Of a stretch of DNA of 64,000 nucleotides, positions 1-11,709 are shown in pieces. The notes beneath the pieces are model-generated. The model ran no database searches. It was not told where the DNA came from and saw only the letters and a list, made by a program, of their open reading frames with translations. This DNA comes from Cladobotryum mycophilum (Eukaryota; Ascomycota; Sordariomycetes; Hypocreales; Hypocreaceae). A program made the translations under genes and the position numbers. Position 1 is the stretch's first letter; each line of letters starts with the position of its first letter. The stretch spans positions 2,976,001 to 3,040,000 of the forward strand of contig JAVFKD010000004.1 of the NCBI GenBank assembly GCA_036429605.1. Reading direction: 5' to 3'.

Positions 1-2858
1 ACTCGCCATTGGCACAAGCGAGAGCAAATTCGGCCCCGGAAAAATCTACGTCTTCGGCCGACAGCGCATCCAGAAAGTCCTCGAACCGCCCCGACGCTCG
101 TCCTTCAAGAGCGTGCAGTTCAGCGCCAACCGCCTCGTCACCCTCGACGCAAAGAACGAGCTTGGAATATGGGATCTCGACACAGGTGCCCGCGTGGCTG
201 CGCAGGTCATTGGCGGAACGGTCGTCTCCATGGTGACTGATCCCATGCTGGACTGGGCATTTGTCGGTTTACAGAACGGCGATGTTATGGCATACGATCT
301 CGATCGCCACAGTCTTGCCCGAGCCTTCCGATTACCCAACTTCTGGAAGGAAAAAGACCCCAGCCTCAGAACTGTGACGCTTGTATGCATGGCGATGCAC
401 CCTCGAGACGTCGGAAAGCTGATGCTTGGCTACAACCACGGGGTTGTCATCTATTCCTTCAAGCACAATAAGCCGACTCAGTTCCTGGAATATGTTTTGC
501 CGCCCGGTGCCCCAGGAGGAAACGGTCTTGGAATGGACACTACTCGTCGACCTCGACTGACGCACGCACTGTGGCATCCATCCGGCACATTCATCGTCAC
601 TGCACACGAAGACGGAAGCCTGGTTTTCTGGGACCCGAAAGAGGGCAAAGTGGTCTTGGCTAGAACCCTCACTGATATGGGTATTGATCATGCCACACCG
701 AGCGCACCCAGTCCAGGACACTCCGAGCCCTATGTCAAGCTAGCATGGTGCTGCAAGCAAAATTGTGACGACACCGGTCTTTTAGTGGCTGGTGGTCAAG
801 ACCCTATTGCATCGCCAAAAAGCCTGACCTTTATCGAGCTTGGACAGACACCCATATATGCCACATCCTCATGGCAAGTACTATCGGACCACTTTCGTGG
901 CAAGCGGCATATACCACTCACCCTCCCAGCTGGTGCCCAGGCTGTGGACTTTCTTCTGATCCCCCGCGAATCCCCCTATTTTGGTGGGGCGCAAGATCCC
1001 ATCGCCGTCCTTGTACTCCTCGCTTCTGGAGAGCTCATCACGCTGAGCTTCCCTTCAGGATACCCAATCAGTCCTACAAACCAGCTTCACCCTTCCACTT
1101 TTTTCATACACCCTTTCATTACAAAGATCAATGTTACGAGCGTGGAGCGCCCGAGGTGGTTATCCATGTTGGAAAAGAGGGACCAAGGTGACCCCATCCT
1201 GAAAGGCGGAGCAGAGGGGGCTAGGCCGCGGAAAAGGTTCGAGGAGCGGACAGTCATTCAAGCTGCTCATGGCGATAGCACCATCAGAATATGGGATTCC
1301 GGCCATGCAGACGAAATCGAAAACAGCAACCAGCTGCAGGTGGATATGGCTCGAGCGCTGAATCGATACGACGACGTTGACATTACTGCAATGAGCATGG
1401 CAAGCGGTACCGGCGAGTTTGTTGTTGGAACACGGACTGGCGAGGCAGTGGTATTCCGATGGGGTGGGAACAGGTTCTATGGGAGGAATGAACCACAGCA
1501 ATTAGATCCAAATCCCATGGGTCTCTCAGATATCAGCTCCAGGGCAGAGCCAAATCTGAAAGAGGGGCTACAGCCGTTTGTCTTGTATGAGATGATGCAA
1601 GGCCCAATCACGGCGGTACAAGTCTCCAATGTAGGATTCGCAGCGATTGGATCGGAACTTGGATTCCTATCTCTCATTGACCTCCGTGGCCCTCGAATTA
1701 TCTATCAAGCTCCGATGACAGATTTCGCAAAACAAGAGAATCGCATGTCTTTCCTCAAAGGTCATTCTCGATCGAGTTCTGCGCCGCAGAAAGAGTGGCC
1801 GGTTGTGATAGAGTTTGGTGTCATGACGCTTGACGAGGACAAATATTCCAGCATATGTTGCTTTGTAGGCACAAATCTCGGCAAAGTTATCACGTTTAAA
1901 CTTCTGCCAGGAAAAGACGGCTCGTACGAGGCCCAGTTGGCCGGTGTTGTGGCGTTCGAAGGAAAGGTCATCTCTCTGAATCCCATCGAGGTGGAAACCG
2001 GTAGGCCGGCGGCGGCAACAGGCTCGATCGTAGCGAGCTTGCGGGAGGGACATCAAGTGCACGGCGCCGTCGTTGCAGGTAAGGGATTCCTGTCTCGTAT
2101 TTGCCTTCCAGTTCTTCGTCAGCTAACATTCTTCAGTGACCCAAAAAGAGATTAGGATATTCAAGCCAGCGCACTCCAAGGGCGCATCCAAGGACTTTGA
2201 CGACGCCGTATGCCAGGCTGCCAGTGTCGCAGAACTCGAGCTGCAAGGTTATGCCATTGTCGCAGTCTTTGATGACGGAACAGCTCGTGCATTTTCGATC
2301 CCTGGACTGAGAGATTTGGGCAAGGCACCGTTGGCGATGGCTGCTCACAATCGATTGCCGGAAACGGTGGTGACGCAGACGGGCGACATTTTCGCATGGA
2401 CGGGGCCGAGTGAGATGGCTGTAGTTCATGTTTGGGGGATAGGAAAGGGATTAGAGCAATCTCCAGACATACTCATTAATCCCGAACTTGCCAGCCCACC
2501 CCGACCGACCATCTCGAATCTTCAATGGATCTCGGGAACGCAGTATGTTTCGCCTCTCGACCTCGATCTCTTGGTCGGTGGGCCCGATCGTCCGCCAAGC
2601 AAGCGCATGATGGAAGCGGCAGCGGCAGAGCAGCGTGCTGCTAGAAGTGGCAACGCAGCTGCTGGCTCTTCCCAAGAGGGATGGGGAGACTATCTGACGA
2701 GGCAATTGAACGAACGAACAGAGAAGCTCAACCTCATGGGAGACAACATGAATGATTTGCAGGCGCAAAGTGCCGGATGGGCTGACGATGTTAATAAATT
2801 CATTGGGAAGCAAAAGAGAAATCTTGTCTTGGGATCAATAAAGAGCAAGTTTTTCTAA
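1..2858 (+). CDS. Sro7/Lgl-family exocytosis protein (5' partial)
   Basis: Frame is open from base 2, so the gene starts before the window. Exons are 2-2078 and 2137-2858; the 58-nt intron 2079-2136 splits a Val codon. 932 residues are visible. The protein is a WD40-type beta-propeller: repeated blades such as GIWDLDTG near the start and FWDPKEG near residue 205, then the Lgl-type second propeller. The C-terminus looks like an R-SNARE: LNERTEKLNLMGDN aligns with synaptobrevin so that Arg886 falls on the zero-layer position. Family knowledge: yeast Sro7/Sro77, Lgl and tomosyn bind the t-SNARE Sec9/SNAP-25 and the Rab Sec4, and promote or restrain fusion of secretory vesicles at growth sites. 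The full-length family is about 1000 residues, so roughly the first 50-100 residues are missing. Codon use is normal and no breaks are seen. Confidence 0.93.
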
Positions 2859-3470
2859 GGATCCAATGGATGGGAAGGGATAGATGGATGAAGGAGGGTG
2901 GGTGGTTTGCACAAGGCAACGGGTTGGTGCCTACTGGGTAGGTAGACTTGGTCACGAGAGGCCTGAAAGGGAGACCACGGCGTTTTTTGCTAACACATGG
3001 ACATGGATATGGACATGGTAGACCACAGATATCTGGCAAATGGTTATGAATTGAAGTAAAATATCATCATCTATTTAATTATTGCCTTGATTGTTTCTAA
3101 ATGAGAGGGCATCGATGGAAGTTTTCGCTTGTTGAAGAAGGTGGTGTTGTAGCAGGGTTCCAGGTTAGGTGGGTTATAGTGAGGTGCGCTATAAATTCCA
3201 TTAGCACTTGGGGGTTTTGGTGACCTCTGAGGCTCCGTCAAGGGAAATGACGACGGACGCCATCTCCCATTGACACCATGACAACTTGAAGGAAGAACCT
3301 GGAACACATTGGAGCTCAGCAGAAATTAATATTGCGAATTTTGCATTTCATTTCGAATCTAAACCTAACCCCGACCCTCATTAAGCTCTCACCAACGCTA
3401 TCAATCCTGTACAAAGGAATTCCAGCAATCAAACCAGGCACGATACGATAGCAGAGAGCAACGTCGAAGC
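2859..3470. other. Intergenic, 3' UTR of the Sro7-like gene
   Basis: No credible gene. The AT-rich stretch near 3055-3085 is a plausible polyadenylation region for the upstream gene. The minus-strand open frames here show no domain and no splice support. Confidence 0.5.
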
Positions 3471-3479
3471 CAACAATTT

Positions 3480-3833
3480 CTCGACAGCACATTCTTGAAG
3501 TATTGGCTGAACGAGATGCTCCGGGTAATGCAAGGGCAATGTGGATGAGGGACATACGTTTATCATTGTGAACAAACCGCTGGGCAGCATGATTTTGGTG
3601 CAGATGTTTGATGCGGATACAAAGGAGCGACTGTTTGTGGTTGCGCTGGTTGATGATCAGACGACTGAGAAACGTTTGCTGTTTAAGTAGGTATCGAGAT
3701 GCAACCGGCGCCCTATATGTCCTTATATTACTAACAATTGCAAATAGCGGCTGGAGGAATTTATCCAAACGAACAATATCTGCTGGGATATGAACTAGGA
3801 CGCACTACAGATCCTCCTTCTAGAACAGTGTCG
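3480..3833 (+). pseudogene. Decayed coding-like relic, unrecognised
   Basis: Three short stretches read like protein but lie in different frames: HILEVLAERDAPG near 3490-3530; a longer piece with FIIVNKPLGSMILVQMFDAD ending in a TAG at about 3689; and YPNEQYLLGYELGRTTDPPS near 3755-3815. A possible intron starts at the GTAGGT near 3688, but no consistent gene model joins the pieces. I do not recognise the family. It could be a dead gene of the ankyrin/NLR kind often found beside such loci, but nothing visible proves this. Confidence 0.3.
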
Positions 3834-4266
3834 TGGAGTAGGTGATATAAGTATTGCTTTGAGTTCTCGGAGTCTCTGAGATGCACACCTGGATACGACA
3901 GTGGCAGCTGCATATTTAATGAATCTCTCTTATGCCATGATCTTTAATAATGGGGCGTTACGGACATCAGTTATTCCAGGATTGGTCGGGGGCAGTACGA
4001 GGTTATGCAGGCCATCCAGAGCCTCATCGATACCCAACAGTGGCAGTGATGCCCATCCATGTCCTTTCCAACACAAACATATGGCCAAGATGGTATTCTT
4101 TCCCTTATTTCTTTGCTGACCTATCGAACAAACTTCCTGATTCTTTAGAGAGAAGTCATACACGATAAAAACAACACCATCTTCCTGCCTTCTCCATTCT
4201 GGAGCCTTGAAGTCCCCGCCACATTCCCCACCTATGTATATCCGGAGGCGGAACTTTTGAGACACC
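3834..4266. other. Upstream region of the ankyrin gene
   Basis: No gene with support. An in-frame TGA (4258-4260) lies just before the ATG at 4267, which fixes the start of the next gene unless an upstream exon exists. Confidence 0.4.
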
Positions 4267-7200
4267 ATGACCAAACGGGATGAACTTCAGAGACTGCGAG
4301 ATATCTTGAGAACCGATCCACGAAGAATTCCTTTTCTTCTAAAGAACAACTCAAAAATGCTCTCTGCCAGAGCAGAGGATAATTCCACGCCACTGCAGAT
4401 AGTGTTGGACTTCAAGGACTCCGATGGAAAATTCATCGACGAGGAGATCATTTCTAAAGTCATCGAGTTGATGGATATAGATCAGATCAACAACCCTACG
4501 GATGATGAAAAGACTGCCCTTCATACCGCCGTCATAAGCGATCGAGAAAATATTACCAAAAAGCTACTAGATAAAGGGGCGATTGTATCAACACTCCTAG
4601 TTGATGGACGAAATGTCGTCCACTGGGCTTGCGTTCGGAAATGCACAGAGTGTTTAAACAGTCTTTTGGCTGCTGATTTGGCTCTCATCAACTCCTCAGA
4701 CGATGAGGGTCTTACTCCCCTCCATATCGCTTGTCAACAAGGCTGGCGTGAAGGGATCGAAGTTATTCTATCCAAAGACAAATTGGCGTTGAATATTGGA
4801 GACAAGGACGGGGATATTCCGCTATCTTTAGCTGTCCAAAATGACTTCATGGATGTCGTTTCAAGGCTCCTGCGAGAAACAGACAATGGTATCGACCAAG
4901 CCAACAGAAGGGGAGAAACGCCACTTGACAAGGCCTGTAATTTTGGCCGTGAGAATATCACAAAGCTCCTTCTTGAAAAAGGAGCCAATATGGAGTGTAA
5001 AGACATGTGTGGTAACACACCACTTCTTACTGCTTGCTTTTTCAACTCTCTCGCCATCGTTGAGATGCTGGTTGAAAATGGGGCAAACTTGAAAGCACGA
5101 AACAACTTAGGCAGGACTCCTCTAATCGTCGCCGCTGAAATGGAAAATGTGAAGATTGTCCAGTATCTGCTTGATTCAGTCGTTAAAAGGGAAGAGATAG
5201 ATCAAGTCGATGCGAACGGATATACTGCATTGAACTTGGCTTGCAGATTTGGCCACAAGGATGTCGCAGAAGCCTTGTTAAAAAATGGAGCAAACTGTAG
5301 CAAACCAAGCAACAACGGATACCATGCGTTAGGATATGCAAGCCAAAACAGACACACTGATGTTGTCAAATTGCTTCTTGATCAACCGGGTATAGAGGTG
5401 AGTCTCAATGCCCAAGATGGCGAGGGATCCACTGCACTATATCGTGCCTGCCAATACGGGCATATAGAAATTGCGAAACTGCTTCTCGAACGAAATGCCG
5501 ATGCCGCCAAGGTTGATGCTCATGGCCAGAGCTGTCTTCATACTGCAAGCATACAAGGCTGCAAAGAAATTGTACAGCTTCTCGTGGAAAAGTCTCTTAG
5601 TCAAATTGATCTGAGAGACGACTTTGGATGGACAGCCTTACATTATGCAAGCTTTTGGACATTGGAAGCCTTGTATCGTCAGAGTGGAGACCACTTAGGC
5701 CGACATACGAATGTGGAGACCGAAGAATCGGCTCCTGCTCTTGGCAACTACGTCGACGTGATAGAATATCTCCTATCCAAGGGTGCTGAGGTGTCGGCGA
5801 CAACAAATTTGGGGGCAACTCCCCTTCAGCTGGCAGCCGAGAAAAACCACCCACCCAGAGTTAGTTGCCTCTTGAGACAAATGAGAGATAAGAGCATCCT
5901 TCTAATGAGAAATAAATCCGAATTGACGGCGCTTGGCACTGCTATGAGTGAACAAAGCCCCTACGTTGTCCGTCTACTTCTAGAAGTGATGGATGTGGTA
6001 GATTTGGGTGAAGTACCGAACAAGGAGGAAATGGTGCTATGGTTAGCAAAAGACCAAGAGACTCATGAGATTCTTAAAGCCATTTTGTCCAAGGAAGCTT
6101 CGACAGCTACGCCTCCCGTTGAGTCAAATGACTGGAATGCGATGGAGTGGGCAGCGTTTAGGAATTATCCAAGATTACTTTGGTGGCTTCTTTTCACTAT
6201 CACGCCGAGCCTAGAAGGCGACCGTCGAGTTCGCGCTGTCACCAAACTTATAAGGTCTTTGATGGAAGGTGACAAGATGTCAGAACCACAGCGAGCTTAC
6301 GAACGTATCCTCAGAATTCTTCGAAGTCCCCCAATTGCTCAAATATCAGAACAAAGGCAACAGCAAAACGACTCATCTGAAAGGCCATCATACTATCCAC
6401 ATTCCGACTCCCTCCTTGGTGAATATGAGGCCGAGATTGTCGACTTTTACTCATTCAACGGGAAGTCAGGGTTCCTTCGGCGATTTGAAAGCATTCGGAA
6501 TGTTGTCTATGGCGAAGGACCTCGCCAAATCATGGAAACTACACGAGATAAAACAAACAAGTTAGGAAACGAGTTCGGACCCCGAGATGAAATCGCTAAT
6601 CGTAGTTGGAGTGAGAATGATCTGAGAGTGAGATGGGTTCATCTACCTGAAAACAATGTAAGTTTATAATGTTCCACATAAATGCTTAATCAACTAAACC
6701 ATACGCAGATGAAACGGGTGAAGGTGAGTTTTAATGTGTTTGACAGGTCTGGACCACAAACAACAATAATTGCTATACTGTTGCCAGAATTTCTTACATT
6801 ACCTAATAAGTTTCTAGGATTTGGCATTCACTTTGTCTGCGGACTCTAGAATCGACAACTATCGCCTAGGCTGGCTTAATAGATCTTGGGATGAGATTGA
6901 GGGCCTTTCCCCGACATCTTGCTTCATGAAGCCGAGGTTCGTCTGCAAAGTACGTCGTACCGTAGAGGAGGGCGTTTTACGAGGCTAATGTGGGTTGTTG
7001 AAAGGACAAGAATCAGTCGGGCGAGCCCATGGCGATCTATGTAGGTACCCAGACCAAGCAATTCTTTAGTTCAATGCTAATTTAACGTTTGTGAGATGCC
7101 GTATTTAACATTAGGTAACTACACACCAGGTGGGTTAAAGGACCCAATCTATCAACGACTGTTTAATGATTACAAGAACGTCACTCTTCACACATCACAA

Positions 7201-8748
7201 ACGCTAGACGAATTCTATCACTACTCATGCCGAAACCAGAACTTGCTTGAAAATATCCAGCGACGAAATGCAGACCAAGTGGTAACGAAGAATATTCGCA
7301 AATATCAAGACTCCTGCATCTTGGTGAATGTTAACCAAATATGGATCTGGGTAATCGACTCGAGTAAGTTGCCTATGGTTCTAACCAAATATATATCCAG
7401 AAATTAATACTAAAGTCGTATGCTGAATTGTATAGAGACCGTTATCACGGCTTCAACCAATAGAATGGATGATAGAATGGATACAGTGCTTACTTCTGCT
7501 CTGGGATACCTCAGCCAGAGGGATGGAAATAGCGCTGCACAACAGGATCAGATGGATGCCTTTCAATTAGCGCAAATTATTATGCATTGTTGTGTTCGCT
7601 TCTTCGATAAAAAGCTCCAACTTCAGGTGCAAAAAAAGGACTCGTCTGCGGGGTTTTGGAAAGGGTCAATTCAAGACACATTTTCTAATGCCATAGCTGA
7701 AGCTGTTAGTGAACAATCCCCCAATCTTTGTCACCCTCTTTCTCTTTCTAATACAATAGCAGTCTCTCCAGGAAGCAATTCTATTCAACGAATTTACACT
7801 AAAAACAAAAGCAGCACAATCCGAAATGGTTCAAAAGTCCAAGGTAAACAACCGAAGAGACGACATCCTCAAGGCGGCAGGACTTCTTCGCGAGACCAAA
7901 GACATAAGGGACGAGCTCAAAGCGCTCAGGATGGTAGCGGAGTACCAGATGTCGGTGGAAAAAGAGATGCTGAGCTTCAGAGGGTCATCGGACAATTCGG
8001 ATTCTTTGTCGGTCGTGACCAGTATTCGTGAGATGGACAAGATGGCGGAACGAATCGAGAATGCGGTATGTTTTACCAAGCCAACTGTTGAACGAAGATG
8101 CTCATCGTTCTTAGGTGAATACGACTTTGACCCTTGAGCAAAACGAGATTGCCATTTCGGACGCGCAGGAAGCCATCAGGCAGGGGAAAACGTTGATGGT
8201 GTTTACCACTGCGACGATTATCTTTGTGAGTAGTCGATGCAGAGTTGTGAGAGCAAACGACTTCAAACAGTAACTAACAAACATCTCTTCAGTTGCCGCT
8301 TTCGTTCTTGACGTCTTTCTTCGCACTGGATGTTGCTTCTTTCTCGCAGACGCCTCATTGGGCTTTCTTTGTGATCTGTAAGTCGCTTTACTATCATGTC
8401 CATGTTTGCTGTCCGGCCCAAATAGAAACTAAACTAAAATTTACAGTCGGCGTATCCGTGGCCTTTTCGCTGCCACTGGCTGCTCATGCATTCTTTGGTG
8501 ATTGGGTGTTGCGCTTCAGAGGGCGGTCTTCTGTTCGGGATGCAAGCGTGGAATCATCACCTCATGGGCCCGAAGCGAGCGCGGCTCTTGGAAATGCGTC
8601 GATCAAAGAGGTTTCTTTGAGCTCTCGGAGCGAATCGGTAAACGATATGAGGAAACGCAATGGGAATGACCTCCGGGCTCGCTTTTGGAAGAAAAAGGTT
8701 CCCCCGGCTGATGATGAAGAGGCAGTGCGAGCACCCCAGACGGCTTGA
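4267..8748 (+). CDS. Ankyrin-repeat protein with CorA-like C-terminal membrane segments
   Basis: Ten exons give 1304 residues: 4267-6657, 6709-6723, 6818-6949, 7005-7040, 7096-7363, 7436-7704, 7760-8065, 8115-8225, 8293-8377, 8447-8748. All introns are GT..AG and 49-94 nt, and the frame closes exactly. Residues ~80-550 hold about a dozen ankyrin repeats (TALHTAV, TPLHIAC, TPLLTAC, TALNLAC, TALHYAS, TPLQLAA). The middle carries family landmarks such as AIYMPYLT (joined across an intron) and TLDEFYHY. The C-terminus has two membrane helices: LMVFTTATIIFLPLSFLTSF (~1167-1187) and one across the last intron (~1200-1222). CorA transporters place Gly-Met-Asn after TM1; here the position reads ALD, so ion transport is doubtful. 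Such fungal proteins are annotated CorA-like or ZntB-like; their true role is unknown, with signalling or self/non-self sensing often suggested. Exon 2 (15 nt) is the least certain. Confidence 0.88.
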
Positions 8749-10016
8749 GTAAACTCGCAGGTTGAACATTGATGGAATCATTTCACAAATTATGTGATGT
8801 ACAAAAGATTGGTAGTCGCGTCACGTTGAGCAACTTGATAGATGTATTTTTTCTTTCGCGTGTAGGAGTATTTTCTGTTTGTCTGTGATGTGCTGCATTT
8901 TGTTTTATTTATGACGTATTGGATTTCTTTATTTACTTTGGTGCTCCGCAATGCTTGCCATTGAGAATGAGGCCGATACAAGTTGGGGATGTCATCAGGT
9001 AGTAACTGAAAAGTCACTGGTTCTCATCTCATCCTTTTCCCAATGTGCGGAGCCTTTACAATAAGGCAAGACTGACCAGAATATTTTTTCTTTCTCTCTC
9101 AATTGAGTTTGTTGATGAAGAATCTACAAGGTGGGTTCAATACAAACAGAGGGATAGAGAATGCCTTGTGCCAGAAATTAGTCCAACAGTCCTTTGACTG
9201 ACAAACCAGTCAATTGATTCCCCCCACCTCCACATTCACCTCCATCCCCCTCTAAGGGTGGAAAAACAAATACGGGAATGCAAAACATGGTAGGCACTTT
9301 CGTATCTATTGTTCCTCTTGATTTCCGATGTTTCTGATGAGTCCTCTTGTTTCATGACGGCACGGCGCATAGCTTCCAGGTTAATATACCCCAAAATTGT
9401 AGAGTGCAGGAGTACTCCGTACGCTTGTTTCCAAGTCCATGGATACCCGGGCTGCTTATTCGTAGTTGCTTATTTATTCATGGACTTGGACTGCTAGTTA
9501 AAAGAATGGAAGGAAGCCTTGTATCATATCGACATCATTGATACCAGATTCTATGAATCATTTCATCCCTTTTACATATTCTGCGTGTTTATACCACACT
9601 CTCTATCCGTTGGACCGCCACAGTTTGCGTCTTTATATCTTCTAGTGCTTGTCGGTCGCACTTTGCTCTAAAGCACGCACCAGCATAGAAGCTGCCCGTC
9701 GAGTCCCACATTCCACATCACATATCGCGCTAAATCCAGACTGTGTAACGCGCCCAGTCGGACTTCATGCCCCAAATTGCCTGAGCTTTGAGCCATCCCT
9801 TCCGCCATCATGCCATGACCATCGCTTTCTTGTCTTGATCGCCCTCTGAACTTGTCATCGCCAACTTCCCGGCAACCGATTCTGTCTATGCAACAGAGTC
9901 ATTATAAACCAAGACCAGCAGCCATCCCGCCCTGATAAATGACACCGCCTACTCAACTGGATTCCCCAGCACTGTGAATATATCTATGCGGATTTAGCAA
10001 CCAAGAAACAATAGCC
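8749..10016. other. Intergenic
   Basis: No gene seen. AT-rich 3' UTR-like sequence follows the ankyrin gene to about 9000. The 5' leader of the HNH gene probably starts after 9600. One exact TACTCCGTA motif lies at 9413-9421. Confidence 0.5.
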
Positions 10017-11709
10017 ATGACGGTCCAGCTACAAATGCGCTCTTTCGCTTGGAATATTCTTTTCCTCAACTCCGGAAATGACCAACCTTTTGCCGGTCTG
10101 TTCAATCCGCCGCACGCCAACGCCCAATGTGATGGCGCACTTACCTTTCGCGATGCCATCTATGAAATGGCGCTCTGCTTCGATTTCCCTGGACTATCCA
10201 ATCTAGAAACCCCACTCTTTCTCGACAGAAGTACCACAGCCAATGAACAGAGGCAGCTCAGCGGCCCTTGGAGTAATGTCGCCTTCGCCTTCGCCGGTCT
10301 CATCAACGAATCTACAGACAGTGACAGTCCCGTAGGCGCCGCCAGTTTTGACCTACCTACTCTTATCTGCCACCAGGAGTTCGATCGGCCACTACCCAGA
10401 CCACCGCCGGGTAACCCTGCGGATCCATTCGACGGGCGACCTAGTATCCGCTTCCAGCTCGTCTCACACGACCCTTGCAGTATCTCTGCTACTGAGCCTC
10501 TATCTTCTCATATTAAGGGTACGGATTTCTTCAATGCGATTGTACTTGGCCCGACTAACAATGCGCATCAGCTGGCTGCGCGAAACACATACCGAAACCT
10601 ATTCGACGCCAAGATCATCGATACCTGCCGCCAAAAAAATCATCAACGGACCCCCGATATGCTCGATTCCCACTTAGAAAGACGGCAAGAGCGCGAGGGA
10701 TCAGTTCGCGATCGCCTCCCAAGCGTTCCCAATCAGGCTCTGTCTTGACTCGGAGGGATAGCGGTACACCCGATATCAATGAAGACCCGGAATTCGACTT
10801 GTCAAGTATTGTCGCACCGCCAGAGATGGAGGTCAACTTTGCATCCGCCCGCACCACCATGGACTCCTTTCGCAAGGCCTGTCTGGTCGGATCCGGTCGA
10901 TGCGCTGTAACGGGCAAGGGACGATCTTGGTGTATAGACCCCCCACTGGTCCCACCTTGCAAGCGTGTCACATCATCCCGCAGCAGCAGTATCACCTGTA
11001 TCCTCTCGAGTCATCGGTGGAGGGCGATGGCAGCAATGGCTACAGCTTTGAGCGTCTGAGCGACGCATGGGATTGTACTTGGTCGGTCTCAAATGGCATT
11101 CTCCTCCTGAGTCACCTTCACGAGCTTTTTGACGGGCGTTGGTTCTCTATACACCCCGACACGCACCGGATTCGCGTTTTTGTACCATATGATGTCATTG
11201 AGGAATATCACGGCCGAAAAGCCAAGATACCATCCCACGTCAGTCGCGCAGCCCTTTGGCATCATTATGATATGTGTTGCATCGAAAACATGGGTGCCAA
11301 AGCACCACTTCCCGAGCCCCAGCAGGCAACAGAGTCGGGACGGAGTACTCCGCGAACATCGTATAGCATAAACAGCGGTTCCGTGGATTCGGTTCCGAGC
11401 CTACCCTACCGCCGGTCAAGAGACACCGGAAATAGCTCACAGGCACGGGGTGATCCGTCTAAGAGACAGCATTCTGCCTCGGCTCAAGATAATATAGAAG
11501 AATATGACGACGACGACGACGACGACGACGAAGAGCTCGATAAACATAGCCGGAAAAAGAGACGGTTATCCAAGCCCGTGACCGTTCACAATTTGAGTTC
11601 CTTTTACGAAGAAGACGTTCCGGCTTCGCTCCATGCCCATTCATCCGACAGATTTACAGAAGAATTGCAATGGAAGCTATCGAGACTGCTTCCAGATTAC
11701 CATGGCTGA
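10017..11709 (+). CDS. HNH endonuclease-domain protein (block A copy), two frame breaks
   Basis: ATG at 10017. Coding sense runs in one frame to about 10636, in a second to about 10940 and in a third to the TGA at 11709; end to end this is close to 564 residues. The HNH_2-type core is visible as GRCAVTGKG (10890s), ACHIIP (~10970) and NGILLLSHLHELFD (~11092-11133), the expected order for this fungal family. The tail is low complexity with an Asp run (~11505-11532) followed by the basic KKRR. Each break coincides with a one-base deficit against the block B copy, at or beside a homopolymer: A7 at 10633-10639 (interval 26 vs 27 nt) and C6 at 10939-10944 (27 vs 28 nt). Either these are recent indels in a dying gene or assembly errors in an intact one. 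HNH_2 fungal proteins are uncharacterised; nuclease activity is inferred from the fold only. Confidence 0.8.
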
